Positions 1-9,411 of a stretch of DNA of 64,000 bases are shown in pieces. This stretch comes from Flavobacterium sp. GTDB lineage: Bacteria > Bacteroidota > Bacteroidia > Flavobacteriales > Flavobacteriaceae. The first letter of the stretch is position 1. Each line of letters begins with the position of its first letter. The translations under genes were made by a program, and so were the position numbers. The stretch covers positions 1-64,000 of the forward strand of contig JACMPO010000046.1 of NCBI GenBank assembly GCA_014377455.1, in the 5' to 3' direction. Below the pieces are notes generated by a model that ran no database searches, was not told the origin of the DNA, and worked only from the letters and a program-made list of their open reading frames with translations.

Positions 1-135
1 GCAACCCCGGGGCTCATTGGTCCCGAATTTTTTAAGGACATCGCAAAAATTGTTAATACTGGCGGACCTCCTGACATCGAAAAAATGAAATTAGTTTTTA
101 AAAAACACGGACTTGTCCCAACTATCAATAAATAA
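1..135 (+). CDS. Cupin-domain protein, C-terminal fragment (cut by window start)
   Basis: The frame is open from base 1 to the TAA at 133-135 and encodes the last 44 residues. They contain the stretch GGPPDIEKMK followed by KKHGLVPT. This tail (Gly-Gly-Pro-Pro-Asp, then a Lys/Met helix and HGLVP) is the usual ending of small stand-alone cupin proteins related to quercetin dioxygenase-like cupins. The barrel that would carry the metal-binding histidines lies upstream of the window, so no activity can be assigned. An attC-like folded element follows directly, so this gene may have been the body of one mobile cassette. The family call rests only on the tail. Confidence 0.6.
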   Translation, partial: ATPGLIGPEFFKDIAKIVNTGGPPDIEKMKLVFKKHGLVPTINK

Positions 136-140
136 AACCA

Positions 141-274
141 GCTGCTAACACACGCTACAAGCAATTTGGGCATTAGGCTTAATTTAAAAATGGTTTTGTA
201 TTTGGAAGATTTGGCAAATCCGAATAATGGGCTTAATTTAGTCCCAAACCCGATGTAGTGCCAGAACGTTATGC
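141..274 (+). repeat. attC-like imperfect inverted-repeat element
   Basis: This non-coding element of about 134 bases sits between the cupin stop and the next gene. CTACA (155-159) and TTTGGG (165-170) pair with CCCAAA (243-248) and TGTAG (254-258), leaving a symmetric 5-by-5 mismatch. Farther out, TAAC (146-149) pairs with GTTA (268-271). Inside the loop GGCTTAATTTA occurs twice (176-186 and 230-240). The outer boxes end in AAC and begin with GTT, as in the R'' and R' boxes of integron attC sites, and the length is within the attC range, but several consensus bases of the boxes do not fit. No integrase is in the window. It could instead be a dispersed Bacteroidetes intergenic repeat. Confidence 0.5.
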
Positions 275-310
275 GTCATGCTAACAGAATTCGCTCAAAA
301 TAAGAAAACA

Positions 311-889
311 ATGAAAATGAAAATTACAATCTATGCTTTGCTTTTTCAATTTTGTATCTATGGACAAACCAAAGAAATCATTTCGAAATTTCAATTTAAA
401 AGTTTACCTCATTGCATTTCGTATTCTGAAAGTGAATCAGATTCTACAGAAGTAAGAAATTATAATGAAGTAGACTCATTATCATTATCTCCGGAAAAAG
501 TTAAAAAATTTTTCACTCCAAAAAGAAAATCGAAACTTGATCAGGGATTTAAAGGGGATTATGAATACAGTTTTTATGCTGGTAATTTAATTGCTAATAA
601 AAAAGGGTTTTATGTTTTGACATATGAAAGAATGTTTTCTCCTGTAGTCGAATGCGCAGAAACCTTTCTATGCACTATAGATAAAAAAGGAAATTGTATT
701 TCAAGAGTTTTAATTGCTTCAAGTATGTATGCGGGAATGGGAAGGTTTGATGATGGACAGCAATTTCCATATTACGAGGATGTCGAAAGTTGCATAGAAA
801 AAAATCTTATTGTAAAAGTGAAATTATTTGGAGGTAATGAAATAAAATATCAAATTAAAACTAGTGGCGAAATTGTTCAACTAAAATAA
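311..889 (+). CDS. Hypothetical secreted protein
   Basis: I do not recognise a family. From the ATG at 311 the protein is 192 aa and begins with a short lysine-rich n-region, a hydrophobic core (ITIYALLFQFCIYG) and a Q at the likely signal-peptidase site, typical of exported flavobacterial proteins. An upstream ATG at 278 would add 11 residues that spoil the signal peptide and overlap the end of the attC-like element, so 311 is preferred. The mature part is acidic then lysine-rich, without transmembrane segments or obvious catalytic motifs. The gene is alone between the attC-like element and a matching GCATAAC box at 900-906, which suggests it came in as a cassette. Confidence 0.65.
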   Translation: MKMKITIYALLFQFCIYGQTKEIISKFQFKSLPHCISYSESESDSTEVRNYNEVDSLSLSPEKVKKFFTPKRKSKLDQGFKGDYEYSFYAGNLIANKKGFYVLTYERMFSPVVECAETFLCTIDKKGNCISRVLIASSMYAGMGRFDDGQQFPYYEDVESCIEKNLIVKVKLFGGNEIKYQIKTSGEIVQLK

Positions 890-951
890 AAGCACGAACG
901 CATAACAGCCATTCCAAAGTAAAGCATTAATACCATATCAACAATTTATAT

Positions 952-988
952 AAAAAAAAAGCAACTTCCTCTGAGTTGCTTTTTTTTT
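952..988. terminator. Bidirectional intrinsic terminator
   Basis: GCAACT (961-966) pairs with AGTTGC (974-979). The stem is extended by an A9 run on the left and a T9 run on the right, so it works as a terminator on both strands. It lies 17 bases past the stop of the large minus-strand adhesin gene and downstream of the plus-strand hypothetical gene, serving convergent transcripts. Confidence 0.85.
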
Positions 989-1005
989 GATATTGATAAA
1001 TAACA

Positions 1006-4000
1006 TTATCGTTTCAAACTAAAATGTCCTTTGGCACTGCGACCATCGTCAAATTTTATCGAATACCAATAATCGTCAGATGGTGCAAGGTTACCATCTA
1101 TAGTCCCGTCCCAGCCATCACCAAGAGGTGTAATTTGCTTGATTAATTTTCCGTAACGGTCAAATATTTGAATTACAGACTCAGTATGATAATTTTTAGC
1201 AATGCCTTTTACCCCTTTAATATTCCAGGTATCATTAAATCCGTCACCGTTTGGCGTAAAATATTGTGGTGCGCCAAGCACCGATATTTCTTGTTGCACA
1301 GTGCCACAACCTTTCAAATCTTTAATGTAGACGGTATAAACCCCCATCGGTAAATTTTCAAATACATTCGATGTTTGATACGGTCCATACGGTTCTTGAA
1401 TGCTATAAACATAGTCGCCCGTCCCGGTTACAGTAATTGCAACGGTATTGATATCGGTCAAATCTACCACGGCTATGTCTTGAAGATGTGCAATATCGGA
1501 TGCTGTAACTTCAATGATTCGGGTACTTGGGCAACCAAAACTATTAAAAACTTTAACGGTATACGTTCCTGCTACGCTTACATTTATAGTGTAAGTAGTG
1601 GCTATCGGAGTAGTCAAATTTGTATTTAAAAACCACTGATAAGTATAGTTTGATTGTGGTGACCCATCATTAATTCCGGCATCAATAGTAACTGCAAACG
1701 TTGGAATGTTTGAACAAACCAGTTGATTTGCTAAGCCGTTTGTATTTAAATCAATTTTCGGAATTGGGTTTACAATAAAATGAAGCACTGTAGATGCAGT
1801 ACATATTAGATTTGTCAAATTTGAAACTGTAACATTCACATCTTGAGTAGCAGTATTAAATGGGTTTGGCAAAGCATTAGTGTACACTGTCCCGTTCTGT
1901 AAAGTATAGGTTACTTTCATACCGGTTTGTCCTTGCAAAATATCATTTTGAATGGTTGAAGTATCAAAATTATATTTCCCATCTTGATTTGCAGGATCTG
2001 GTTCGTCGTCACAAATGGTAAGTTGAGTTGCAGGCAGTGCATTTGCTTGTGGCAAATCGTCTACTATAAACTTGAAACTACCTTCAATGTAACAGGCTTT
2101 GGTAGTATTATTTGTCAATCGTACCGTTATAATTTGTGAGCCAGACACTGCAAACGGGTTTGGTAGAGCATTGTTATAAACTGTACCTGCTTGGTCTGTA
2201 AAAGTGATAGTTTTGTTAGTCTGACCTTGTAAAATAGTTGCGTTTATAGTCGAGGTATCAAAATTATGTGTATTGGTATCTATTTGATCGTCATCACATT
2301 CTCGAATGATATCGTTAGTCCCTACAGTGTGAATTATTGGTAGCGCTTCAACCACTAAATTAAATTTTGTGTTTCCAAAACATCCGTTGATGATAGTACT
2401 ATTTACCCTAACATATATTGTTTGTGTATTTGGATACCCTATATTTCGATAGTTGGTAAGGTTAGTAATTGCCAATGAGTTTCCTGCGGCATCATTTTCT
2501 GCAAGCAAATCGGCATAGGTCTTATAATAACTTACGGTAAAAGTTGAAGGATTTGGCAGCAAAATACTATTTATCTGATTTATTGCTGGCGTAAAATCAA
2601 ATTTAGAAATCCCGTCTCGATTATCGTTTACAGCGTCAAGATAATCATCACATTCTACAATATCGGGAATGATAAACGTTGGCGGAATTTGAGTAACGGA
2701 AACAATCAAGTTTAAAGTGGCTACTCTAAAACAACCATTTGCATTTTGAACCCGAGCGTAAACGGTTTGTGAATATTGGGTAGTGTTTGCAAACGTGAGT
2801 GGATTTGGAATTAAAAAAGTTGCATCTGCGGTATTAGCTGCATTGGAATTTAAATAATAGGTAAAGGTTTCGTTAGCTGAATTTGCCGATATCGTTGGAT
2901 TTTTGATCGTTAAATTAAAAGCGGAGTAACCATCAGTATCGTTATCACATTGAATGATACTAACAGGAGTCGTAATAACGGGCAAAGGATAAACTGTTAA
3001 AACCACCTCGTTTGAATATTTGCCACAGCTGTTTCCAGTTCTGTTTAAAAACACACGGTATTTATAATTATTAAAACTCGCTGGAGTATTTGTAATAGTC
3101 AGTGCTGTAGTTGCAACACCAGAATAAGTAGCATTATTGATTATATTACTGTAAGTAGCACCACCATCGGTAGAAACTTGCCATTGATAACTAGTAATCG
3201 CTGTTGCGGTAATGCTAAACGTTACATTTTGAAGTTCGCACACATTTTTAGCAGCTACAGGAGTTGTAATTACAATAGGTGCTGCAGTGATATAATTTGG
3301 ATTTGGTGATGTATATCCAGTGCCACTGGTAACAACTCCAGTGTTGGGATTGAAAGTAGGCGGTGCAGGAGTTCCCAGAATTCCATCGTTATTAGAATCG
3401 GCAAAGCCAGCTTCTATTACATCGTTGCAACCATCGTTATCACTGTCGAGTTGTACATAATTATTTGCAGTTCCTCCATCAGTATTGGCAATGGTATAAT
3501 TTAAAGTGCCGCTGTTAGGTGCAGTTTGTACGCTGGTTGCTAAACCACTAGTACCAAAACTCGTCCCATCAATTACTCCGTTAGTATTAGCATCAGATGC
3601 TCCACTTCCTGATTCTACTAAATCATAAATACCATCGTTGTCTGAATCTAAATCTAAATAGTCAGGAACAGAATCAGTATCAGAATTTGCAGGTGTTAAT
3701 CCATTGCCAAAAGCATTATCGATTCCATCACCATTTGTATCGCTATTGGTTAATGGAACAAATGGAGCTAATCCGCCTTGTGCTTCGATAGCATCTGGAA
3801 TTCCATCGTTGTCAGAATCTAAATCGAGATCGTCAGAAATACCATCATTATCAGAATCTTTTGGAACACAAACGGCATAAATTTTCATTGTAGATTTATT
3901 GCCAGCAGTATCAGATAAATTTTCTTCGGTAAAACTAATTGAGTTTGATAAATAAGTCAAAAACTTAAAATTTCCTGTTCCTGCAGGTAATGATACGCCA

Positions 4001-6177
4001 CTATTAAGTCGAAACCGGATTTCAAATGATGAAAACTGCGTAATTCCTGATTCATAATTTCCATCATAATTTGTATCAATTAACAATTGATTATTAGGAT
4101 TTAATACTGTAATGGTTGAGTTTATCGACGCATTAATTTTATAATTTGCATTCGGATTTAATAAATCAGTAGCATTTGCCGTAGTGATATACTCTATTCC
4201 TACAGATATTGGGTTTGCAAATGTGAGTTTATAAGTTACCGAATTTCCTTTTCCTGCAGGAACTTCGGTTACAAAACTTCCGTCTGAATTTCCTGCATAG
4301 GGAATCGCACTTGCTGTTCCAGAGGTAGAAACGACACCCGTAAATGAGTTAGAATAATTGCCAACGCTAATAGTTCCCGAGGCACTATTGGATAAATTTA
4401 AATTCAAATCACCATACGATTCAGTACAATTTGTAATTCCGTCGTTATCATTATCTAAATCAATATTATCATTTGCTACATCGTTATCTCGATTTGTTGG
4501 ACAATTACTTACAGGAATATCGTCAGAAATTAATTGTGGACCACAATTATTTATACCCGCAGAAACGTGATAATATCCTGGAATAGTAGGAAAAAAGATA
4601 TTTGAAGTTCCTTGCGGTGCTGCAATAAGAGTAGAACCAGAATACCACTGATAGGAATCAAAACCACTCAAAGTACTTACTTTTAATTCCACATTTGGAA
4701 TGCAAAACGACTGCGTTGCTACTAAGGGTTGAAATGAAATTTCGGGTTTAAAGGTAAAACCAGAATAATAGCCACCAAAAGTTGCTGCGCCTCCAGTTCC
4801 ATAAGCTGCAACATAAAGTTCTGTAGTAGAAAAAATCGAAACATTGCCTGTTAAACCCGTAAGTACATAACATTCGTAGATAGAATTGCCAGTTACAGCA
4901 ATAGGTCCTACATAATTAACCCCTATTGCTGCAAGCCCTGCTAAAGTATAATTAGTACCATTAATTATGAATGTAACTGGAGATCCTACTTTTGTAGTAA
5001 TAGTGGCTCTACCAATATCAAAGGTTATGTTCCCTATTTTGTCTATAAATGGGATATTATTTATTTCTTTAGGAGTTTTACAACTCAAAGGTGGAACAAA
5101 AAATAATTGTTGATTAGCTTGATCCCCTCTAGTACCATCACCAACACTTTGATAAGCAAATACAGTTTCTTCAATTGTTGGAGTTGCAGGATTATCAGAA
5201 TTTATGTACATAACACCGTTCAAATCGAAATCGCTTCCTGTAAGAGCAATATACTGTCCTGCATTTAAGGTTGTTATAGGTGTTGTGCTTCCATTTTTAT
5301 AAATTGGGGTGTTGTTTTTATTTGCAATTAATAAAACGCGCTCTACATTATCCTGACCTGTACTTTTAATAAAAATATATTCATGACCAGTTCGCTCAGC
5401 TGACACAATTTGATCATAACCTAAATCAAGATTTCCTAATTCGCCATTTGTACCGCCAAATGAACCACAATTTACGGCAATAGGTTTATCTGATGTTACT
5501 AACGATCCTATTAAACCATCTTTATTTGGGAGTGGTGTAGGACCTTTGACAGCCATAACAAAACTTTGACCTGCATTTAACATTATACTCGAAGGAGTAT
5601 TTCCAGCAGTAGCATTATTCAGCAAGCTTACTCCTGGTTTAATATTACTAAAATTTACTGTTGTATTGTTTTCGGTAGCAAGAATGGATACAAAAGTGTA
5701 ATGCCTATCAGAGTAATTAGATGTTAAAGTATTTAAAAAGGCTCCAATTCTAAATTCAGTACCTAGTGCAGCTAAACCTTTAGAAACAACTGCACCAGCT
5801 TGATTACCTGAAACATCTATGGTGCGTCCCGTTACATAAACTACATCTTCTGCCTCTATAATATAACCTCGATTTGATAATATTGTATTTACTGAATTTT
5901 CTTCTACAATAAATTGATTCGGGTTTCCATTGGCAGCAGTATCAAATACATAAGGAGTATCTCGAGAAACAGTTCCAGAAATTGTAGTACTACCAAGTTG
6001 TTTTATGACAAAATTTACGGGAGTAATACTTGGTGTAGAAATGTATAAATCTTGATCTCCAGGAACAACGCTATTCGAATTTGAAATTGGTGGCATAAAA
6101 TGTGTTTTGCTAAATTGGGCAAAACCACACATAGAAAATAGGAAGGTGAACAGGAAAATAATTGGACTCTTTTTCAT
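1006..6177 (-). CDS. T9SS type B secreted adhesin-like protein with IgGFc-binding and thrombospondin type 3 regions
   Basis: A 1723-aa cell-surface or secreted protein. Residues 1-21 are a signal peptide ending in GFAQ. About 110-475 resemble the IgGFc-binding N-terminal domain. About 560-935 hold several calcium-binding type 3 repeats of the form D-x-D-N-D-G. About 968-1058 is Ig-like. From about 1075 to 1470 there are four modules each opening with a CDD or CDN motif, then a PKD-like region. Residues 1636-1723 are a gliding-motility/T9SS type B sorting domain (FTPNGDGFNDTW ... IFDRYGKLI ... GHFSLKR). The family is exported by the type IX secretion system; the ligand is unknown. It lies 30 bases downstream of a second T9SS protein, probably in one operon, and ends at a strong terminator. 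Confidence 0.9.
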   Translation of the reverse strand: MKKSPIIFLFTFLFSMCGFAQFSKTHFMPPISNSNSVVPGDQDLYISTPSITPVNFVIKQLGSTTISGTVSRDTPYVFDTAANGNPNQFIVEENSVNTILSNRGYIIEAEDVVYVTGRTIDVSGNQAGAVVSKGLAALGTEFRIGAFLNTLTSNYSDRHYTFVSILATENNTTVNFSNIKPGVSLLNNATAGNTPSSIMLNAGQSFVMAVKGPTPLPNKDGLIGSLVTSDKPIAVNCGSFGGTNGELGNLDLGYDQIVSAERTGHEYIFIKSTGQDNVERVLLIANKNNTPIYKNGSTTPITTLNAGQYIALTGSDFDLNGVMYINSDNPATPTIEETVFAYQSVGDGTRGDQANQQLFFVPPLSCKTPKEINNIPFIDKIGNITFDIGRATITTKVGSPVTFIINGTNYTLAGLAAIGVNYVGPIAVTGNSIYECYVLTGLTGNVSIFSTTELYVAAYGTGGAATFGGYYSGFTFKPEISFQPLVATQSFCIPNVELKVSTLSGFDSYQWYSGSTLIAAPQGTSNIFFPTIPGYYHVSAGINNCGPQLISDDIPVSNCPTNRDNDVANDNIDLDNDNDGITNCTESYGDLNLNLSNSASGTISVGNYSNSFTGVVSTSGTASAIPYAGNSDGSFVTEVPAGKGNSVTYKLTFANPISVGIEYITTANATDLLNPNANYKINASINSTITVLNPNNQLLIDTNYDGNYESGITQFSSFEIRFRLNSGVSLPAGTGNFKFLTYLSNSISFTEENLSDTAGNKSTMKIYAVCVPKDSDNDGISDDLDLDSDNDGIPDAIEAQGGLAPFVPLTNSDTNGDGIDNAFGNGLTPANSDTDSVPDYLDLDSDNDGIYDLVESGSGASDANTNGVIDGTSFGTSGLATSVQTAPNSGTLNYTIANTDGGTANNYVQLDSDNDGCNDVIEAGFADSNNDGILGTPAPPTFNPNTGVVTSGTGYTSPNPNYITAAPIVITTPVAAKNVCELQNVTFSITATAITSYQWQVSTDGGATYSNIINNATYSGVATTALTITNTPASFNNYKYRVFLNRTGNSCGKYSNEVVLTVYPLPVITTPVSIIQCDNDTDGYSAFNLTIKNPTISANSANETFTYYLNSNAANTADATFLIPNPLTFANTTQYSQTVYARVQNANGCFRVATLNLIVSVTQIPPTFIIPDIVECDDYLDAVNDNRDGISKFDFTPAINQINSILLPNPSTFTVSYYKTYADLLAENDAAGNSLAITNLTNYRNIGYPNTQTIYVRVNSTIINGCFGNTKFNLVVEALPIIHTVGTNDIIRECDDDQIDTNTHNFDTSTINATILQGQTNKTITFTDQAGTVYNNALPNPFAVSGSQIITVRLTNNTTKACYIEGSFKFIVDDLPQANALPATQLTICDDEPDPANQDGKYNFDTSTIQNDILQGQTGMKVTYTLQNGTVYTNALPNPFNTATQDVNVTVSNLTNLICTASTVLHFIVNPIPKIDLNTNGLANQLVCSNIPTFAVTIDAGINDGSPQSNYTYQWFLNTNLTTPIATTYTINVSVAGTYTVKVFNSFGCPSTRIIEVTASDIAHLQDIAVVDLTDINTVAITVTGTGDYVYSIQEPYGPYQTSNVFENLPMGVYTVYIKDLKGCGTVQQEISVLGAPQYFTPNGDGFNDTWNIKGVKGIAKNYHTESVIQIFDRYGKLIKQITPLGDGWDGTIDGNLAPSDDYWYSIKFDDGRSAKGHFSLKR

Positions 6178-6207
6178 GTTATAAAATTAATAAATATTTA
6201 CTAATTT

Positions 6208-8502
6208 TTATCTTTTTAGTGAAAAATGTCCTTTTACAATTTTGCCAGTTTCTAAAGTGGTTACAAACCAATAATCGGTTGCAGGCATTTGGTTTGAATT
6301 TAATAATCCATTCCAGCCAAAATCAGTTCCGTTAAATGTATAAATAAGTTTTCCAAATCGATCAAAAATCGAGGTTATATCGTTACTATTTAAATTTTTA
6401 ATTTGCCATTTGTCATTGATTCCATCTCCATTTGGAGTAAAAAATATCGGATAATCTAAAACCTCTATAGTTTGATTAGCGGTACCACAGCCATTTTTAT
6501 CTCTTACTACAAAAGTATATTGACCGATTAATACATTTGAAAAAAAAGGACTATCCTGAAAGTTTGTTCCGTTTAAAGAATATTCATAAACTCCCGAGCC
6601 TGAAACAGTTATCAAAACTGAATTTTCGTTTTCCGAAAAATCAGAAATTTCAATTGCTGTAATTGTAGGTTCGCTCGAGCCAGCTACTATAAATTTTTTA
6701 GTAGCTACACATCCATAAGAGTTGGTAATTGTAACGGTATAATTTCCTGTTGCATTCGTCGTTATCGATGGCAAAATAGCTCCTGTTGACCATAAATAAG
6801 AATTAAATCCTATTGCGACAGCTAAATTAATCGAACTTCCTGCACATAAATATACTGTTTGATCATTAAAATCGGCTACATTAAAAGTAACTATTTGAAG
6901 CGTTACGGGAATAATTCCGTAACAATCTGGACCATTAACAATTCGAGCATATAGTATTTGATTGTTGGCTGTTGTATTTGTAAAGTTGTTTGAAAGTGTA
7001 TTGTTTTGAATCACAGCATCGTTAATAGTGTTGTAATATTCAACAATCAAACCGCTTGGTAAACCAGAAGTTATTTGTGGCGTAACCAATGTTGCAAGAT
7101 CAATTGATGTGATTCCATCAAAAGTTCCATCATCATCACATTTTGTAATTGTATTTATTACAGGCAATACATTATTTGCTATTTGAAGTAATACAGTTGC
7201 AAATGCTGGACATCCGTTAGAATTAGTTACTCTTGCAATTAATGAATTTGTAGTTGTATTTTGAAATGAAGTAGGATTCAAAACTGGATTATTTTGATTT
7301 GTTGCGTCATTTTGATTTTGATAATACGTTACCGCACTTAATCCTGTAGCACCTTGTTTGATGATTGCATCAAGCTTAGTCAAATTGAAAGTTGAAATCC
7401 CATCATTATTATCATCACATTGAACCAAAGTTACTGGAGATGCTAAAACAGGTGGATTTGAATATTCAATAGTAACCGATCCACTTGCTGTACAAATTGT
7501 ATTTCCTAAAGTAATTTCGACACTATAAATTCCAGAACTTGAAACCAAGTATGATGATGACGTTTCTGTTTGAAGAACTCCATTTTTAAACCATTTATAG
7601 GTATTTATTCCAGCTTCGTTGGCTGTTAAAACATAAGTTTCGCCAGTACATAAAGCATTATTTGTTGCTATAAGTCGGTTTGGACCTAAATTAGTTCCAA
7701 CATCAAAACTACCACCACCTAAAAAAATTGCGGAATCATATTTGTAATTTTGTTCATCTGCTATAACTAATTTTATATGATAGGTAGTTCCAGGAATCAC
7801 ATTGGATTTAGCAGTCATTTTTACAGTTTGACCATTTAAATTTATTGGACTTGCTGTACCATTGTAACTACCAAAATAGGTTTCATTTTCGGCAACACAA
7901 CTTCCTGGAATATCAGGATGAACCGATGTTACTTTAACTGGAATTGTAGTATTTGGGATTAAAGCTAAATTTTGATAAGGTGTTGTACTTCCGGCAACTT
8001 TTAATAAAAAAGCAAATCCGTCAGAATAAGTACACGGTGCAGCATCGTGATATTCTTCGGATGCAAAAATGTAATCAAAACTAATTTGGCTGGTTAAAGG
8101 TGTAAAATCAAATTCTAGCGAAGTTGCATTTATGGTTCCACTTATTGAAAGTGCTTGCTCCAAATCGGAATCACCAAGCCAACTTGTACTGCCTTCACTT
8201 ATTAAATCGGTGTTTGGACCTGCCGTACGATGTGCTCTCGAAGTGCTTAAAACAACACCACTTGAAAAAGGAAAATCTGTACCACTGTAAGTAAATTTTC
8301 CGTAACTCTGTTCGCCTGGACTAAAATTATCACCGGTTACAGCAGCATTTGCCGATGTGGCGCAACCGCTATTATTTAATAATACATTTTGAACAAGTTG
8401 TGTAGCAGAAAAAGTATCGTCAACAACTATATTTTGTGAAAAAATAAGTTGGGAAAAAAGTAATTGAAATAAGGTGAAAACGAATATTTTACAACTTTTC
8501 AT
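6208..8502 (-). CDS. T9SS type B secreted protein with choice-of-anchor L domain
   Basis: A 764-aa secreted protein. Residues 1-23 are a signal peptide ending FSQ. About 25-270 match the choice-of-anchor L domain (features include FDYIFASEEYHD and SDGFAFLLK). An Ig-like stretch follows, then two modules opening with CDDNNDG (near 361) and CDDDG (near 454), similar to the modules in the downstream neighbour. The last 80 residues are a type B sorting domain (FFTPNGDGINDKW ... GKLIYTF ... KGHFSLKR) for export by the type IX system. The final eight residues are the same as those of the neighbour, supporting common ancestry. The role is probably adhesion or matrix, by inference only. Confidence 0.9.
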   Translation of the reverse strand: MKSCKIFVFTLFQLLFSQLIFSQNIVVDDTFSATQLVQNVLLNNSGCATSANAAVTGDNFSPGEQSYGKFTYSGTDFPFSSGVVLSTSRAHRTAGPNTDLISEGSTSWLGDSDLEQALSISGTINATSLEFDFTPLTSQISFDYIFASEEYHDAAPCTYSDGFAFLLKVAGSTTPYQNLALIPNTTIPVKVTSVHPDIPGSCVAENETYFGSYNGTASPINLNGQTVKMTAKSNVIPGTTYHIKLVIADEQNYKYDSAIFLGGGSFDVGTNLGPNRLIATNNALCTGETYVLTANEAGINTYKWFKNGVLQTETSSSYLVSSSGIYSVEITLGNTICTASGSVTIEYSNPPVLASPVTLVQCDDNNDGISTFNLTKLDAIIKQGATGLSAVTYYQNQNDATNQNNPVLNPTSFQNTTTNSLIARVTNSNGCPAFATVLLQIANNVLPVINTITKCDDDGTFDGITSIDLATLVTPQITSGLPSGLIVEYYNTINDAVIQNNTLSNNFTNTTANNQILYARIVNGPDCYGIIPVTLQIVTFNVADFNDQTVYLCAGSSINLAVAIGFNSYLWSTGAILPSITTNATGNYTVTITNSYGCVATKKFIVAGSSEPTITAIEISDFSENENSVLITVSGSGVYEYSLNGTNFQDSPFFSNVLIGQYTFVVRDKNGCGTANQTIEVLDYPIFFTPNGDGINDKWQIKNLNSNDITSIFDRFGKLIYTFNGTDFGWNGLLNSNQMPATDYWFVTTLETGKIVKGHFSLKR

Positions 8503-8518
8503 AGCATCGGCAAAGATA

Positions 8519-9358
8519 CTACAAATCGCGTTTTTTCAAAAGTTTAAAAGATAGAAATATAAAAATTGCAGTCCAGCAAAGTACTATCAATATGGAATAC
8601 CAATGAACAGCATAATCTTTTGTGCCTGCAACGCCTATTTGAGTGCCAATATTTTTTACAATCGACAATCTGGAAAAAGGTTCGATTATCAAATTACTCA
8701 TAGATTGTAAGGGCAAAAACTGGGTAATATTAGAAGCTGTATCATGATTATCTGGAAAAACTTTAAAAGTTAAAATTCCAGAAATTATACCTTCAATAAT
8801 ATTCCAAACCAACAAAAAGCCTAAAGCAAATGCCGATTTTTTAACAAATATTCCCAGAAATAAACAAAAAGAAAAGAAACCAACGAGCTTCACAAAATAA
8901 GCTAACAGATACTCCATTTGCGAAAATATGATTGAAATTTCAGTATAGGATGAAAAAATCAAACCTAAAATTAGCGAAATTGTAAAGATGAATAGAGTTG
9001 AAATTCCCGAGAAAACAACAACGGTCAAAAATTTAGATTCAATAAATTCTCTTTTCGACAAACCATCAATCAAATTTTGTTTTAATGTTCCATAGCTGTA
9101 TTCGTTTGCCATCATTGATACAATTACAACTGCCAAAAAGAATTTTAAAATGGCGGCAATATAAGTATTGAAGTGCCAGATGTACGGAAAATTAAAAATT
9201 CCTTCATCAGCTAGATGAAATTTTATAGGTCCAATATCAAATTTTATAGCTGCTATCAATGCAATAAATGTGAGCAAAATAAAATAGGTTGAAGTTAAAA
9301 CTCTGCTAGCTTTATTTTTCCATATTTTTTGTAATTCAATTGCTAAAAGTCGATTCAT
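8519..9358 (-). CDS. ABC-2 type transporter permease
   Basis: A 279-aa integral membrane protein with about six hydrophobic segments, including a long pair between residues 110 and 200 and a C-terminal one before the KKRDL end. The N-terminus (NRLLAIELQKIWKNKASR) followed by a first membrane helix, and the NEYSYGTLKQNLIDG motif, are typical of ABC-2 permeases of the NatB/BcrB type. The ATP-binding gene lies 53 bases upstream on the same strand, so the two form an exporter. The substrate is not evident; relatives move lipids, antibiotics or peptides. Confidence 0.88.
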   Translation of the reverse strand: MNRLLAIELQKIWKNKASRVLTSTYFILLTFIALIAAIKFDIGPIKFHLADEGIFNFPYIWHFNTYIAAILKFFLAVVIVSMMANEYSYGTLKQNLIDGLSKREFIESKFLTVVVFSGISTLFIFTISLILGLIFSSYTEISIIFSQMEYLLAYFVKLVGFFSFCLFLGIFVKKSAFALGFLLVWNIIEGIISGILTFKVFPDNHDTASNITQFLPLQSMSNLIIEPFSRLSIVKNIGTQIGVAGTKDYAVHWYSILIVLCWTAIFIFLSFKLLKKRDL

Positions 9359-9411
9359 TTTGTTTGTTTTTAAGAGTAGGAATTGTTGATTTTAGATAAA
9401 TAGCCAAAAAA

